A DNA stretch of 6,924 nt, taken from the NCBI GenBank assembly GCA_025936205.1, contig JAICTU010000478.1, positions 1 through 6,924 on the forward strand. The letters run 5' to 3'. This document shows positions 5,392-6,924 of the stretch, piece by piece; positions within the stretch are counted from its first letter, which is position 1; each line of letters starts with the position of its first letter. The DNA comes from Polyangiaceae bacterium (lineage in GTDB: Bacteria; Myxococcota; Polyangia; Polyangiales; Polyangiaceae). A model generated the notes under the pieces. The model was given only the letters and a program-made list of their open reading frames with translations, was not told where the DNA came from and made no database searches. Made by a program: the position numbers and the translations under genes.

Positions 5392-6887
5392 TCGAGCGCG
5401 TGCCGGTGGAGGGTCGAACCCTCGGCGATGGCGCGATTCACGGCGGCGTCGGGCGACGATGCCGGCTTCTTCACACGCTCCTGCACGGCGCGCCGGATGA
5501 AGGTGACCACATCGTCCAGCTGAATGGGCTTCACCAGGAAGCGGTCCGCACCCATCGTCGAGAGCCGCTGCCATTCGCGCGCCCCGCCGGACGCGGTGAG
5601 TACGATGATCGGCATGCTCGCGCAGTCTTCGCGGTCACGCAGGCGTGCCGTGAGGTCGACGCCATCCATGGCCGGCATCTGCAGGTCGATCAGCGCGACC
5701 GACGCGGGCTTGCGTTCCAGAGCGTGTAGCGCTGCCACGCCGTCGGCGACGCACTCGATATCCGCGCCCGGAAACTCCTGACGCAGCCGGAGCTCGATCA
5801 AGTCCCGGAAGTCCTGGTCGTCTTCGGCGACCACGATGCGCTCTGGATTCGCTCCGCTGCGCTGAGCTTCGAGCAAGCCCTTGCGGAATGCTTCAACCGT
5901 CGGTGTGCGTTGCGCGACGTCCCAGGCGAGCGCCTGCAACAGCACTCGATCAAAGGCGGGCGACAGCTCGGGCCGCACCGTGCTGGGCAAGGGAATGGAC
6001 TCGGTGGATGGCGGCACGATGGTGCCCAGCGGCTCGCCGCGCCGGCGAAACGGGTGCACGTCCGTGAGCAACTCATAAGCAATGCAGGCCAACGAATACA
6101 CATCGGACTGAGGCCTCGGAGTCGCGTGAGCCCCCGGAGCAGGTGCCAGCACCACCTCCGGAGCCATGTAGCCCGGGGTGCCAACGGCTCCGGTTCCATC
6201 GCTGCCCTCGGTGCGGGTTGACACGCCGAAATCCGCGACGCGGCTGCGCATCTGCGGATCGAGCAGGATGTTGCTGGGCTTCAGGTCCCGGTGCACGGCG
6301 CCGGCGCCGTGGATGGCAGAAACCCCGAGGCACACGTCGCTCAGGATCTCGATGCCCTTGGCGACGTCGATCGGCGCCGCGCTGCGCCGCAGCCATTGCT
6401 CGAGATTGGTGCCTTCGACCAGCTCCATCACGAAGTAGGGCATGGACCCGTGCTCGCCGAGCGCGTGGATGCAGACCACGTTGGGATGGTTGATCTGCGC
6501 CATCACGCGTGCCTCGTCGAGGAACCGCTGACGGAAGCCGCTGTCGAGCAACTCCGCCCGGATCAGCTTGATCGCCACCGGGCGCTCCAGCTTTTGATCG
6601 AACGCGGACAGCACCACGCCCATGGACCCGCGCCCGATCTCGGAGAGCACCCGGTAAGTCCCGCCCACGATGTCGCCGGGTTGCGGCAGGTCGTGAGGTT
6701 CATCGGGCGACGAGACGTCGACCTCTCGACTCAGGACGAGCTCATCGTCGGATGACTCGGGGCCCACGCCAGCAGAGCGTTGCGTCGCCGGCTCGGGGTC
6801 AGCGAAGCGGGCGGCCCGAGCCGCGGGGATGGCCCGAGAGGTAGGTGCCATGGTTTGCCAAACCGGAAGCAAAGAGCGGAACCACAT
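5388..6887 (-). CDS. Ser/Thr protein kinase with C-terminal receiver domain, 499 aa
   Basis: A soluble Hanks-type kinase joined to a two-component receiver; no membrane segment is visible. After a disordered N-terminus (about 1-70), the kinase domain (about 76-340) shows P-loop GRGSMGVV (85-92), K107 in VAIK, E125 in helix C, HRDLKPSN (H199, R200, catalytic D201, N206), DFG (219-221), a Thr/Ser-bearing activation loop, GYMAPE (239-244) and SDVYSL (261-266). It is therefore a complete, active-looking RD kinase. The receiver (about 350-470) has E355, D356 and D357, phosphoacceptor D401 in LIDLQMPAMDG, T431 and K453, all intact. Phosphorylation of the receiver by an unknown histidine kinase could control the Ser/Thr kinase, or the reverse; this is inference. 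The start is uncertain: the ATG at 6887 has no clear ribosome-binding site, and neither does the in-frame ATG at 6851 (residue 13). Such fusions are known in myxobacteria. Confidence 0.93.
   Translation of the reverse strand: MWFRSLLPVWQTMAPTSRAIPAARAARFADPEPATQRSAGVGPESSDDELVLSREVDVSSPDEPHDLPQPGDIVGGTYRVLSEIGRGSMGVVLSAFDQKLERPVAIKLIRAELLDSGFRQRFLDEARVMAQINHPNVVCIHALGEHGSMPYFVMELVEGTNLEQWLRRSAAPIDVAKGIEILSDVCLGVSAIHGAGAVHRDLKPSNILLDPQMRSRVADFGVSTRTEGSDGTGAVGTPGYMAPEVVLAPAPGAHATPRPQSDVYSLACIAYELLTDVHPFRRRGEPLGTIVPPSTESIPLPSTVRPELSPAFDRVLLQALAWDVAQRTPTVEAFRKGLLEAQRSGANPERIVVAEDDQDFRDLIELRLRQEFPGADIECVADGVAALHALERKPASVALIDLQMPAMDGVDLTARLRDREDCASMPIIVLTASGGAREWQRLSTMGADRFLVKPIQLDDVVTFIRRAVQERVKKPASSPDAAVNRAIAEGSTLHRHALE
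6852..6864. repeat. 13-bp palindrome near the kinase start
   Basis: GGTTTG (6852-6857) and CAAACC (6859-6864) form a perfect inverted repeat around one central base. If translation starts at the ATG at 6851, this dyad sits directly before the start codon and could be an operator or hairpin. If it starts at 6887, it is coding sequence for residues 9-13. Confidence 0.5.
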
Positions 6888-6924
6888 GTTGGATCTCGAA
6901 TCTGCGCTGTTCAGGCGCTTGCCC

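Noticed and set aside
5408..5424. GAGGG-TCGAA-CCCTC, resembling the T arm of a tRNA.
   Set aside because: The loop has 5 bases rather than 7, no acceptor, D or anticodon arms surround it, and it lies inside the kinase coding sequence.

Overview
This is a GC-rich window from a Gram-negative bacterium, most likely a myxobacterium (Polyangia/Myxococcota type). Four points suggest this: four predicted lipoproteins, a DUF4398 lipoprotein next to a DUF4398-OmpA lipoprotein, a eukaryotic-type Ser/Thr kinase fused to a receiver domain, and an NtrC-type sigma-54 activator. The assignment is inferred from gene content and style; there is no rRNA or other marker gene here.

Layout. Bases 1-216 are non-coding, with a G-quadruplex-capable repeat and long C tracts. 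Bases 217-2434 hold four same-strand genes: a secreted hypothetical protein, a 50-residue DUF3309 membrane peptide, a small DUF4398 lipoprotein, and a DUF4398/coiled-coil/OmpA lipoprotein. A clear intrinsic terminator follows at 2469-2506. After a 225-base gap without a gene, two more small lipoproteins lie at 2732-3103 and 3148-3576. A 361-base intergenic stretch with at least five predicted hairpins leads to a sigma-54-dependent response regulator (3938-5311). On the opposite strand, and convergent with it, is a Ser/Thr protein kinase with a C-terminal receiver domain (5388-6887).

How the parts may work together. The first half encodes envelope proteins: outer-membrane-anchored lipoproteins, one with an intact OmpA-type peptidoglycan-binding motif on a long Gln-rich coiled coil. 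The second half is signalling: an activator with no histidine kinase in the window, facing a kinase whose own receiver domain also lacks a visible partner. Any regulatory link between the two halves, or between the two signalling proteins, is inference from proximity only.

I found no rRNA, tRNA, CRISPR array, insertion sequence or phage gene. Nothing here is clearly a previously undescribed system. The points most worth checking are the kinase-receiver fusion beside an orphan sigma-54 regulator, the structured leader upstream of that regulator, and the G-quadruplex/poly-C region at the left edge.
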